From assembly GCA_964594045.1 (NCBI GenBank), contig CAZQKR010000011.1:50080-114079 (forward strand): a DNA stretch of 64,000 nt. Reading direction: 5' to 3'. The translations under genes were made by a program, and so were the position numbers. A model generated the notes under the pieces. That model was not told where the DNA came from and made no database searches. It saw only the letters and a program-made list of their open reading frames with translations. The DNA is from UBA2365 sp964594045 (GTDB lineage Bacteria; Bacteroidota; Bacteroidia; Chitinophagales; Saprospiraceae). Numbering within the stretch: position 1 is the stretch's first letter; every line of letters starts with the position of its first letter. Positions 1 through 8,272 of the stretch are shown in pieces.

Positions 1-2
1 AC

Positions 3-422
3 ACCAGCAAAAACATCAATAAATCCCTGCAGATCGTGAATACACTCAAAGCAAAGATCAGCCTGATCAAAAAAGTACGGGCCGGCGAAAGTGTTGGTTA
101 CGAAAGAAAAGGCATCACCGACAGGGACCGGATCATCGCCATCCTGCCCATAGGTTATGCGGATGGTCTGGTGAGGAAAGCAGGAAATGAACGCTACAGC
201 GTCTGGCTCAACGGGTATTTCGCACCCATTGTTGGAAATGTGAATATGGATATGACCATGATTGACATCACTAACGTTCCGAATGTACAGGTGGGTGACG
301 TTGTGGAAATTTTTGGTCCGAATGCAAGAATTACCGACCTTGCAGAAGCCGGAGAGACCATTTTTTATGAAATACTGACCAGAATTTCTCCGCGGGTAAA
401 AAGAATTTACATGGAATCATAA
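3..422 (+). CDS. Alanine racemase C-terminal part (5' end outside window)
   Basis: The reading frame is already open at the left edge (frame starting at base 3, first visible residues TSKNINKSLQIVNTLKAKIS), so only the C-terminal ~139 residues are present. Visible family features are the KxISxIKxVxxGExVGYxR stretch, the GYADG motif with the lead ILPIGYADG, and NVNMDMTMIDIT, all typical of the C-terminal beta domain of PLP-dependent alanine racemase, which makes D-alanine for peptidoglycan. The ending YEILTRISPRVKRIY resembles the tail of the Bacteroidota MurF-Alr fusion (UDP-MurNAc-tripeptide:D-Ala-D-Ala ligase fused to alanine racemase), so the complete gene may encode that bifunctional enzyme; this is inference because the N-terminal part is not visible. 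The usual Cys of the GNxCMD segment is Asn here. A GTG at 36 lies inside the domain and is not a plausible start. Confidence 0.85.
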   Translation, partial: TSKNINKSLQIVNTLKAKISLIKKVRAGESVGYERKGITDRDRIIAILPIGYADGLVRKAGNERYSVWLNGYFAPIVGNVNMDMTMIDITNVPNVQVGDVVEIFGPNARITDLAEAGETIFYEILTRISPRVKRIYMES

Positions 423-807
423 TAATCCGGATACAAATGATGTTTTAAAAGGTATTTTTTGATGCATTGCTTTCATGAGCTGAAATGGATATTTTTGTAA
501 ATTGCAGCCGAAATTTTTCTAATATTTAATTCATTGAAATTGTTTATATACTTTTGCGGCCGATATTAATCCGGTTAAAACTTACCCGGAACAAAGTCAA
601 CTTTCATATTGTTTTGTTTTTCGGATAAAAAAAAGGTATTAATAGGAAAAGCAACATTTTTGCTCCGGATATTGAAAATGTAGGAAAAAATCAGGTTATC
701 GATTTCGAAAGCATTGTTGAAGAAATTTATATTTGGAAATTTGTACTAAGATGATGTTTGCTGGCATCTTCTGATTTGAGGTTTAAACATTTAAAAAAAT
801 AAAAGCA
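423..807. other. Intergenic spacer upstream of the folding-factor operon
   Basis: This AT-rich spacer has no ORF with coding character. Two matches to the Bacteroidota -7 element TAnnTTTG are present on the plus strand: TACTTTTG at 549-556 and TATATTTG at 728-735. Neither has a well-spaced TTG -33 element. The second lies about 70 bases before the ATG at 808 and is the more likely start of transcription for the parvulin operon. Confidence 0.4.
728..735 (+). promoter_or_regulatory. Possible -7 element for the parvulin operon
   Basis: TATATTTG is a full match to the Bacteroidota -7 consensus TAnnTTTG and lies 72 bases upstream of the ATG at 808. No TTG sits at the expected 19-base spacing; the nearest TTG (714-716) is only 11 bases away, so this is a weak call. 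Confidence 0.25.
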
Positions 808-2760
808 ATGAAAAAAGCATTTCTGTATTTGTTATGCTCATTTATGGTCGTCAGTGCAGGTTTTGCACAGAATGCAGATCCTGTGATCTTTAAAGTTGGG
901 AATATCCCGGTCCATCAGTCAGAATTTCTGTATATCTACCAGAAAAACAACGGGAAAAAAGCCGATTTCTCTAAACAAAGCCTGGAAGAATACCTCGACC
1001 TGTATATCCGGTTCAAGCTCAAAGTGGCCAAAGCCAAAGAGATGAAACTGGACACCATTCCCGAACTGATCAGTGAGCTGGAAGGCTACAGAAAGCAATT
1101 GTCCAAATCCTACCTGGTTGATAAAGAAGTCAATGATAAACTGGTAGTGGAAGTTTTTGACAGGATGCAAAAGGACATCAATGTCAGTCATATCCTGATC
1201 TCACTGAATGAAACCAATGATCCTTCCATCGATAACACCGCGGAAGCGAAGATCAATCATGTTTACAAAAGGCTGCAGGAAGGCACGCCATTTGAACAAC
1301 TGGCTGCAGAATACTCCGAAGACCCGTCAAGTAAACACAATGGAGGAAGTCTGGGTTTCGTCACTTCCATGTTGCCCGACGGTTTCTATGAATTTGAGAA
1401 TGTGGCGTACAACCTGAAGCCAGGAGAATATTCCAAGCCTTTCAAGACACATGTCGGTTACCATATTGTCAAGCTCAATTCCGAAAGACCTGCAAGAGGA
1501 GAAATCGAAGCCGCTCATATCATGATCCTCAAAAAAAATGAAGATCTGGCATTCGCAAAAAATAAAATTGACAGTATTTACCAGCTTCTTCAAAAAGGTG
1601 AAGAATTTGACCAACTGGCAAAACAGTATTCCACCGACAGGAAAACTGCCGTTCAGGGCGGATATCTTGGATTTTTTGGTATCAACAGCTATGAAATGCC
1701 TTTTGAAGAAGCGGCTTTTGGCCTGACAAAGGACGGAGAATTTTCGAAACCTTTTTCTACGTCAGCCGGTTGGCATATCGTAAAACGGATCAGCAAAGTT
1801 TCAAGAAATGATTTCGATAAGGTTAAAAGAGCCATCACTGCACAGGTATTGAACGACAGCAGATACAATGTCGCAAAAGTCAAAGTGATCGAAACCATCA
1901 AGAAGGAGAATAATTTCACAGGCAACAAGGAAAACTTTGATTCATTTGTCAGCAAGCTGAATGAGGAATTCTTTACGGCTAACTGGGTCAACCCGGTAAA
2001 AGAACCAATGACATTGTTCACACTTCAAAACAAAGCGTTCACAACTGATGATTTCGCAGCATTTTGCAGGGATAACCAAAGGGACAGGGTCCGTTTTGGC
2101 GGTAATACACCTGTGAATATGGTCGCTGGCCAAATGTATGATCAATTTGTAAGTGAATCCTGCCTCAACTGGGAAGAAGACAAGCTGGAAAGTAAATACC
2201 CTGACTTTAAGGCGCTGATGAGGGAATATGCAGAAGGTATCCTTTTATTCGAAGCCACCAAAAGAGAAGTTTGGGACAAGGCATCACAGGACATTGAAGG
2301 ATTGACTGCGTTTTTTGAAAAAAACAGTAAAAAATATAACTGGAAGCAGAGAGCTGATCTGTACACTTATACCATTCAGGTAAATGATGAGGCCAAAGCC
2401 AACGAGATCTATGCATTTGCTTACAACAACAGCCATGAAAAACTGATCGAAAAGTACAATAAAGACAATCAGATCGTCATTTTTACCCGTTCAAAAGTTG
2501 AAAGCGGCAGTAGCGATCTCGTCTATATGAAAATGGAAAAAGGTGAATTGTCCGCATTGAACTATGACAGCAAAAGAGGTCTTTACAAGTTCAGAAAGGT
2601 TGAGGATATCCTGCCTAAATCTCCGAAATCCCTGGATGAAGCCAAGGGCTATGTGATAGCAGACTACCAGGAACATCTGGAAAAGGTATGGGTCGAAAAA
2701 CTCAGGAAAGAGATCAAGGTGGAAATTGACAAACCGGCTTTCCAAAAATTGATTAAATAA
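808..2760 (+). CDS. Periplasmic peptidylprolyl isomerase with two parvulin domains
   Basis: A 650-residue secreted protein. The N-terminus MKKAFLYLLCSFMVVSAGFAQ is a Sec signal peptide. Two parvulin (PpiC/rotamase) domains follow: about residues 126-224, starting INVSHILI and carrying NGGSLGF and VGYHIVKL, and about 236-328, starting IEAAHIMI with QGGYLGF and AGWHIVKR. The remaining ~320 residues have no motif I recognise. Such proteins are SurA/PrsA-like folding helpers for outer-membrane and secreted proteins, expected in the periplasm. It is the first gene of an operon with two further folding-factor genes at 2764 and 3646; the next start codon lies 3 bases after this stop. The ATG at 808 directly precedes the signal peptide. 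The double-parvulin architecture is clear; the client proteins are unknown. Confidence 0.85.
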   Translation: MKKAFLYLLCSFMVVSAGFAQNADPVIFKVGNIPVHQSEFLYIYQKNNGKKADFSKQSLEEYLDLYIRFKLKVAKAKEMKLDTIPELISELEGYRKQLSKSYLVDKEVNDKLVVEVFDRMQKDINVSHILISLNETNDPSIDNTAEAKINHVYKRLQEGTPFEQLAAEYSEDPSSKHNGGSLGFVTSMLPDGFYEFENVAYNLKPGEYSKPFKTHVGYHIVKLNSERPARGEIEAAHIMILKKNEDLAFAKNKIDSIYQLLQKGEEFDQLAKQYSTDRKTAVQGGYLGFFGINSYEMPFEEAAFGLTKDGEFSKPFSTSAGWHIVKRISKVSRNDFDKVKRAITAQVLNDSRYNVAKVKVIETIKKENNFTGNKENFDSFVSKLNEEFFTANWVNPVKEPMTLFTLQNKAFTTDDFAAFCRDNQRDRVRFGGNTPVNMVAGQMYDQFVSESCLNWEEDKLESKYPDFKALMREYAEGILLFEATKREVWDKASQDIEGLTAFFEKNSKKYNWKQRADLYTYTIQVNDEAKANEIYAFAYNNSHEKLIEKYNKDNQIVIFTRSKVESGSSDLVYMKMEKGELSALNYDSKRGLYKFRKVEDILPKSPKSLDEAKGYVIADYQEHLEKVWVEKLRKEIKVEIDKPAFQKLIK

Positions 2761-2763
2761 AAA

Positions 2764-3627
2764 ATGTCCCGGCCAACCATCCAACTGCTCAGCGTTGCTT
2801 TCCTGGTATTACCCGGATTGTATGGTTGTCAGTATTTTGAGAAAGACTCCGGAAAGTCAAAGGAAGTCATTGCCCAGGTGTTTGACCGTAAGCTGTATCT
2901 CAAAGATTTTCCTGAAGAATTGTCCAGGATAGACAATAAAGAGGACAGCACTGCATTAAGCAATGCTTTCGTTGAGCAATGGATCCGGAAAACGCTTTTG
3001 CTGCATGAAGCTGAAAAATTCAAACCCGAATCACTGGATATTGAAAAATTGCTCCAGGATTATAAGGAATCGCTGCTGATCAATAGCTTTCAGCGGCACA
3101 TCATCACTTCACAGATGGACACACTGGTATCTGTCAGCGAAGTTAAGGAATTGTATGACAATCTTAAGGGTAATTATATCCTTGAATATCCGATCATTCG
3201 CTTTAGCCTGGTCAAAATTCCACATGATGCCCCGGATATCGATGGATTTTATACCGCATGGAAAAAAAACAATATCAGGTCAACAGCGCCATATATCAAA
3301 AAACACGCTGTCCAATACCTGGATTACAGCCAGAAATGGACGGAGTGGAACCAGACTAAAAGGCAACTGGACAAATCTGTGCTCAACAACATTGATTTTG
3401 ACGAAAAAAAGACTGTTCAGAAAAAGATCGGAAGTTATGAATATTTTATAAAAATCTTCGATTTCGTGGACAAAAATGAAATTTCACCGTTATCCTACGT
3501 AGAAGATCGTCTGGTCAATATCGTTGTCCAGAAAAGGAAAGCGAAAGTGATCGACCAATATATTGAAAAACTATACGAGAAAGAATCCAATCAAAACAAC
3601 ATCCGCATTTTTAAAAACAACGAATAA
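2764..3627 (+). CDS. Lipoprotein with SurA-like N-terminal part, no parvulin domain
   Basis: A 287-residue predicted lipoprotein: the signal sequence ends VLPGLYGCQ, a lipobox with the modified Cys at residue 22. After it comes EVIAQVFDRKLYLKDFPEEL followed by helical sequence (AFVEQWIRKTLLLHEAEKF), the pattern found in the N-terminal chaperone part of SurA/PrsA-type isomerases. No rotamase signature (HILI, GGxLGxF) can be found. It starts 3 bases after the upstream isomerase stop and ends 18 bases before the next one, so co-transcription and a joint function are very likely. Inference: a membrane-anchored chaperone or adaptor that lost, or never had, catalytic domains. Proteins in this operon position are often annotated simply as hypothetical. 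Confidence 0.7.
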   Translation: MSRPTIQLLSVAFLVLPGLYGCQYFEKDSGKSKEVIAQVFDRKLYLKDFPEELSRIDNKEDSTALSNAFVEQWIRKTLLLHEAEKFKPESLDIEKLLQDYKESLLINSFQRHIITSQMDTLVSVSEVKELYDNLKGNYILEYPIIRFSLVKIPHDAPDIDGFYTAWKKNNIRSTAPYIKKHAVQYLDYSQKWTEWNQTKRQLDKSVLNNIDFDEKKTVQKKIGSYEYFIKIFDFVDKNEISPLSYVEDRLVNIVVQKRKAKVIDQYIEKLYEKESNQNNIRIFKNNE

Positions 3628-3645
3628 ATTTAAACTACAAAGATC

Positions 3646-5001
3646 ATGAGATATATTTCCATAATCATTTTTCTTTTTCTGCTACAATCGCAATCAGGCT
3701 GGACCCAGCAAAAACTTATCATCGACAAAGTAGGAGCACAGGTAGGGGCTGAACTGATTTTGATGTCAGACGTGGAGAATGAATTCAATTATCTGGCTTC
3801 CATGCAAAAAAACGTCAAACCTGAAGTGAAATGCATGATCCTTCAGGAGATCATCGTTTCAAAGATCCTGGTCACACAGGCAAAACTCGATAGCATAGAA
3901 GTTGAAGATGATGAGGTGGAAACTCAGTTGGACGCCCGTATGGACCAGATCCTGCGTCAAATGGGCGGAGATGAAAACCTGTTTGAAAGCTATTACGGAA
4001 AGACAGTTGCTGAAATGAAAAACGTATACAGGGAAGATATCAGATCAAAATTACTTTCTGACAAAATGATGTCCCAACTGATTTCCAATATTCAGATCAC
4101 ACCCAGCGAAGTCATAGATTTTTTCAATTCGGTTCCGGTGGACAGTCTGCCATATTTCAACAGTGAAGTGGAGATCGGTGAGATCCTGTATACGCCCAAA
4201 CTGAATGAAGGTGAGAAACAAAAAGCCAGGGAAAAACTCGAAAATATCAGGAATGAAATTCTGAGCGGAAAAGGTGATTTTGCCGAGTTGGCAAAGAAAA
4301 ATTCGGATGATTTTGGTTCAGGCAGACAAGGCGGCAATTTAGGATGGCAAAAGCGGGGTTCTTTTGTACCTGAATTTGAAGCAGTTGCCTATAGTCTGAA
4401 AAAAGATGAACTTTCTGAAATAGTGGAAACCGAGTTTGGTTTTCACCTGATACAGGTTATGGAAAGAAGGGGAAATACCATCAATGCACGACATATTCTG
4501 ATCAAACCCAGGATGACACCTCAGGATCTGGCCAAAGCAAAATCTGAACTGGATTCCATACGGACACTTATCGTGGAGAATAAATTGACTTTCGATGCTG
4601 CAGTAAAGAAATTTTCCGACAAAAACAGCATGAGTTACCACAACAACGGCAGGATGACCAACCAGAAAAACCAGTCAACTTTTTTTGAAACCAAAGATCT
4701 GTCACCTGAAATTTATTTTGCCCTGGAAGATCTGGAAGTGGGCGAAATCTCACAGCCGCTCGAAGTAAAAGGACAATCGGGAGAAATCCAGTTTCAGCTG
4801 ATCAAGTTGCTCACAAGGACCAAACCGCACAGGGCCAGTCTCCAGGAGGATTACTCCAGGATTCAGGAATTTGCCAAGGAAAGCAAAAAGAGCGAATACA
4901 TCAACAATTGGCGGCAGGAGAAGATCAAATCCAATTATATATTCATCGATGAGCAATATCTTTCCGCTTGTCCGAATCTCGAATCCTGGATCACAAAATA
5001 A
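3646..5001 (+). CDS. SurA-like peptidylprolyl isomerase with two parvulin domains
   Basis: A 451-residue secreted protein (signal peptide MRYISIIIFLFLLQSQSGWTQ). Its layout matches SurA: an N-terminal chaperone region (about 22-170, with IIDKVGAQVGAELILMSDVE), a first parvulin domain at about 175-273 (VEIGEILY, QGGNLGW, FGFHLIQV), a second at about 281-388 (INARHILI, ending FQLIKLL), and a short C-terminal helix. SurA escorts unfolded outer-membrane proteins across the periplasm. The window encodes several beta-barrel and T9SS surface proteins that could be clients, but nothing shows this directly. It is the third gene of the folding-factor operon, 18 bases after the lipoprotein gene. The true orthologue of SurA in the trio is more likely this gene than the first, because length and domain order fit best. 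Confidence 0.85.
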   Translation: MRYISIIIFLFLLQSQSGWTQQKLIIDKVGAQVGAELILMSDVENEFNYLASMQKNVKPEVKCMILQEIIVSKILVTQAKLDSIEVEDDEVETQLDARMDQILRQMGGDENLFESYYGKTVAEMKNVYREDIRSKLLSDKMMSQLISNIQITPSEVIDFFNSVPVDSLPYFNSEVEIGEILYTPKLNEGEKQKAREKLENIRNEILSGKGDFAELAKKNSDDFGSGRQGGNLGWQKRGSFVPEFEAVAYSLKKDELSEIVETEFGFHLIQVMERRGNTINARHILIKPRMTPQDLAKAKSELDSIRTLIVENKLTFDAAVKKFSDKNSMSYHNNGRMTNQKNQSTFFETKDLSPEIYFALEDLEVGEISQPLEVKGQSGEIQFQLIKLLTRTKPHRASLQEDYSRIQEFAKESKKSEYINNWRQEKIKSNYIFIDEQYLSACPNLESWITK

Positions 5002-5049
5002 ACTGACTGCCAGAATCTTTAATGCGTTTGCCAGGTAGAGCCCGGGCGA

Positions 5050-6915
5050 TCACATGAGTTCTACCAGGGATTCCCATTGTTGTTCCAGCGATGCGATCTT
5101 TTCCTGGACCAACTGTAATTCCTTTCCTTTTGACTCAATTTCTTCCAGGGAAAGTCCTTCCTGCATAAAAAACGCATTTAATGCTTCCTTCTTCAGTTCC
5201 AGTTGCTCCAGTTCACGCTCAACCCTGTTGAGTTCATTCTTCATCTTATTTTTCTGCTTTCGTATGTCATCCGGATCCGCAACAATAGCCGGTCGGGTTG
5301 TGACCTGTTCTGTTTTAGCGCCAGCTGACTGCATTTTTTCCCTTGATTCACGATATTGAGTGTAGTTGCCGTTGAAATCCCTGATCTTCCCGTCTCCTTC
5401 CATTACAAACAAATGCTCCACCAGCTTATCCATAAAATACCGGTCATGGGTGATGACCACCAGGCAGCCGTCGAATCCTGACAGGTATTCTTCCAGCACA
5501 TTCAAGGTGATGATATCCAGATCATTAGTTGGTTCATCCAGGATCAGGAAATTGGGATTGCGCATCAGACTGGTCAATAAATGCAAACGCCGTTTTTCCC
5601 CTCCGCTCAATTGGGAAACATACACCTGTTGCTGCTTCCTGGGAAATAAAAAGCGCTCCAGCAATTGCTCTGCTGACAGTTTAAATCCTTTTGCCAGTGG
5701 CAAATATTCTGCGATATCCCGGATGACATCCACCACGCGCTTATCTTCCGCCAATACAATTCCATCCTGGGTATAATAACCAAAATAAACCGTTTCGCCG
5801 ATGATCACCCTTCCGTAATCCGGCTTCAACTGCCCGGTCATGATGTTGATAAAACTGGTTTTTCCGACGCCGTTAGGACCCACGATCCCGACTTTCTCCT
5901 TCTTCCTGAATTTGTAATGGAAATGATCCAATATCCTGACTTCACCAAATGATTTTCCAACATCGTGAAACTCCACGATCTTGCTGCCCAGCCTTCTCGC
6001 CTCGATCTGAATACTCATTTCCTCCGTTGTTTTGATCTGCGAAACGGTTTCCTTTAAGTCCCAGACCTTATCGACACGTGCTTTTGCCTTCGTACCCCGT
6101 GCCTGTGGTTGCCTGCCAAGCCATTCCCATTCTTTTTTGAGCAGCTTTTTATTCTTTTCGGCAACTACAGTATCATTTTGCACACGGGCGATCTTTTTTT
6201 CAAGATACTGCTCATAGTTGCCTGAATAAGGGTAAAGATTCCCGTCTTCCAGTTCAAGGATCCGGTTGCACACATTTTCAAGGAAATAACGGTCGTGCGT
6301 CACCATGAACACGGTCAGGTTGGCTTGCTGGAGATAGGTCTCGAGCCATTCGATCATATCCAGGTCAAGGTGGTTGGTAGGCTCATCCAGGATGATGAAA
6401 TCCGGTTCCTGGACCAGCACCTTTGCCAGGGCAAGCCGTTTTTTCTGACCTCCGGACAGTTCGCTCACCTTCCGGTCCATCCCAGCAATGCGCAGTTTCT
6501 GGAGGGTCTCGCTGATCCTGACTTCCATATCCCATGCCTGGAGGTCATCCAGCCTGGCCATGGCCACCCGGATGCGTTCGTCATCTTTTGAAGCCAGTGC
6601 TGATTCATAAGTCTTGATCGCGATGATTTTAGGATCTTCTGCATCAAAAATTGCATCTCCGATGGTCATTCCCGGTTGAAATACAGGTTCCTGCTCCAAA
6701 AAAATGGTGCGGATATCCTGTTTGAAAATAATTTTGGCCATTTCGCCCTCCGGCTGCTCTATTCCTGCCAAAACCCGCAACAGGGTGGATTTTCCCGAAC
6801 CGTTCTTGGCGATCAGCGCGATTTTGTCCCCTTTATTGATCAACAGAGAAATGCCGTAAAACAGCACTTTATCTCCATAAGATTTACTGATATTTTCAGC
6901 TTGTAAATAATTCAT
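5050..6915 (-). CDS. ABC-F family ATP-binding cassette protein (Uup-like)
   Basis: A 621-residue protein with two ABC domains on one chain and no membrane segments, the ABC-F arrangement. First domain: Walker A AKNGSGKST (36-44, first Gly of the usual GxxGxGKST replaced by Ala), signature LSGGQ (153-157), Walker B IILDEPTNHLD (174-184) and H-loop THDR (about 206-209). Linker with the basic RQPQARGTKAKAR segment. Second domain: Walker A GPNGVGKTS (346-354), signature LSGGE (436-440), Walker B LILDEPTNDLD. The tail from about 540 is a charged coiled coil, as in Uup. ABC-F proteins act on ribosomes, in translation quality control or antibiotic protection; the C-terminal coiled coil favours Uup over resistance types. 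Convergent with the upstream operon, 48 bases between stops. Confidence 0.88.
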   Translation of the reverse strand: MNYLQAENISKSYGDKVLFYGISLLINKGDKIALIAKNGSGKSTLLRVLAGIEQPEGEMAKIIFKQDIRTIFLEQEPVFQPGMTIGDAIFDAEDPKIIAIKTYESALASKDDERIRVAMARLDDLQAWDMEVRISETLQKLRIAGMDRKVSELSGGQKKRLALAKVLVQEPDFIILDEPTNHLDLDMIEWLETYLQQANLTVFMVTHDRYFLENVCNRILELEDGNLYPYSGNYEQYLEKKIARVQNDTVVAEKNKKLLKKEWEWLGRQPQARGTKAKARVDKVWDLKETVSQIKTTEEMSIQIEARRLGSKIVEFHDVGKSFGEVRILDHFHYKFRKKEKVGIVGPNGVGKTSFINIMTGQLKPDYGRVIIGETVYFGYYTQDGIVLAEDKRVVDVIRDIAEYLPLAKGFKLSAEQLLERFLFPRKQQQVYVSQLSGGEKRRLHLLTSLMRNPNFLILDEPTNDLDIITLNVLEEYLSGFDGCLVVITHDRYFMDKLVEHLFVMEGDGKIRDFNGNYTQYRESREKMQSAGAKTEQVTTRPAIVADPDDIRKQKNKMKNELNRVERELEQLELKKEALNAFFMQEGLSLEEIESKGKELQLVQEKIASLEQQWESLVELM

Positions 6916-7654
6916 AAATATTCCATGTGAATTTTGGCAATGATAAGGGATAAAATCCGATTTTTCCCTGCAGGAAAAGGTTTTTGTTTATGAAGTTGTT
7001 GAAACATATATCTTAATGCTGGCAAACAAATTACTGACGAATGCTGACGATGCTTTGCATATCAGCATTTTTGACACTGAGGAATGCTTACGATGCTTTG
7101 CATATCAGCACTTATCAGGCAAGCTTGTCAGCATCTGCGATACTGACGATGCTTTGCATGTCAGCATTTATAATCCAAAAAGGAGCTTTGCCCTGACTTT
7201 TGCCGGCCCGCCACTTCGTGTTCCTTCACTTGAATATCCGGATATTCACCTTTCAGGACCGGTCAGTCATTTTCAGCAATCAACATAATTCTGAAACAAC
7301 TTCTTTATCTAAAAATCTTTGTACAGTTGTAAGGGCGTTCATCAGATCAAAATGAAATTCGTACTTCGGCTTTTAATGTTTTTAAATCCTGATAACACGC
7401 GGTTAAGATCATGTCCGCTTTTCCTGTATGATCATTGAATTCGCTTTGCAGCAACAATCATCATTTGACTTTTCAATAGACTTTTTCTTGAATGAATGAA
7501 GCATTGGCTTTTGTTGAATGTCTTTTGGACGGCGGTCAACCTGACTGAACAAGCTTTGACCAGGTTTTCAGTGGAAAAAATTGATCTGTTGCCCGCGTAA
7601 TTGAACTCAAAGTTCAAAAAAATGTCTTGGTGCCTGCATAAAACACGGAAATTC
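6916..7654. other. Spacer with triple hairpin repeat, no supported gene
   Basis: Upstream of both the ABC-F gene (minus) and the pyrophosphatase gene (plus). It holds the three-copy hairpin repeat at 7040-7168. Open frames here (7016-7288 plus, 7432-7701 minus) are short, and the first arises from translating the repeats; neither resembles a protein family. Confidence 0.6.
7040..7168. repeat. Three-copy palindromic repeat
   Basis: Three ~30-bp copies at 7040-7069, 7083-7112 and 7139-7168 share the core GACGATGCTTTGCAT (TACGATGCTTTGCAT in copy 2). Copy 1 is flanked by AATGCTGA and TCAGCATT, a perfect 8-bp inverted pair, with an inner ATGC-TTT-GCAT pair, so each unit can fold into a hairpin. 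Copies 2 and 3 keep the fold with a few changes, some in the stem. Start-to-start spacing is 43 and 56 bases, so this is not a regular CRISPR-like array. It resembles REP/BIME-type extragenic palindromes. Confidence 0.8.
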
Positions 7655-7684
7655 TTGCGACCTGTTGAAGTAATATTATCTTTG
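7655..7684 (+). promoter_or_regulatory. Bacteroidota promoter of the pyrophosphatase gene
   Basis: TTG at 7655-7657 and TATCTTTG at 7677-7684 are separated by exactly 19 bases. This is a full match to the Bacteroidota sigma-ABfr consensus TTG-N19-TAnnTTTG. Transcription should start a few bases after 7684, giving a ~30-base leader before the ATG at 7721. Confidence 0.7.
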
Positions 7685-7720
7685 CCCCGCTTTAATATCA
7701 CATTTATATTTATTTAAAAA

Positions 7721-8272
7721 ATGGATCAAAATTTTAACCCATGGCACAGTGTTTCACCGGGAAATAAATTGCCTGAATACGTTAACGGCATCATTGAAAT
7801 TCCGAAAGGAACCAGGGCAAAATATGAACTTGACAAGGATAGCGGATTGTTAAAACTGGACCGGGTTCTGTACAGTTCCATGTACTATCCGGCCAATTAC
7901 GGTTTTATCCCTCAAAGTTACTGTGATGACAAGGACCCTCTGGACATCTTGATTTTGTCCCAGATCGATGTGGTTCCGCTCTGCATAGTCTCTGCTAAGG
8001 TGATCGGTGTCATGAGGATGTTAGACAACGGAGAAGCCGACGACAAGATCATCGCCGTGGCTGAAGGCGATCCCAGCATCTGCCATATCAATGATATTTC
8101 CGAATTGCCCCAGCACTTCATTTCAGAGTTGCGCAGCTTTTTCGAGGACTACAAGAAACTGGAAAACAAAACGGTTGTGGTTGAGGAATTTCTCAACCGG
8201 GAAACTGCAATTGAGATCCTTAAGGATAGTTTTCAGATGTATGGGGAGTATTTTTCAAATGAAAAAACGTAA
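7721..8272 (+). CDS. ppa: Inorganic pyrophosphatase, family I
   Basis: A 183-residue cytoplasmic enzyme that hydrolyses pyrophosphate to phosphate and drives biosynthetic reactions. Family I markers are visible: EIPKGTRAKYE with the active-site Lys and Arg, MYYPANYGFIPQ, the metal-binding DxDPxD-type motif within CDDKDPLDILIL, and VMRMLDNGEADDKIIAV, which carries further metal-binding Asp residues. Length is normal for a bacterial family I enzyme. The ATG at 7721 is preceded by an AT-rich leader and a strong promoter match at 7655-7684. It stands alone; its upstream neighbour is divergent and no gene follows for 1.4 kb. Confidence 0.93.
   Translation: MDQNFNPWHSVSPGNKLPEYVNGIIEIPKGTRAKYELDKDSGLLKLDRVLYSSMYYPANYGFIPQSYCDDKDPLDILILSQIDVVPLCIVSAKVIGVMRMLDNGEADDKIIAVAEGDPSICHINDISELPQHFISELRSFFEDYKKLENKTVVVEEFLNRETAIEILKDSFQMYGEYFSNEKT

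Noticed and set aside
7040..7168. Possible CRISPR array
   Set aside because: Only three copies with unequal spacing (43 and 56 bases), palindromic throughout, and no cas gene in the window.
7016..7288. 90-aa plus-strand frame over the hairpin repeats
   Set aside because: Its apparent internal repeats (DDALHIS, DDALHVS) are just translated copies of the DNA repeat; no start context or homology is visible.
7432..7701. 89-aa minus-strand frame upstream of ppa
   Set aside because: It covers the strong ppa promoter at 7655-7684 and has no motif.
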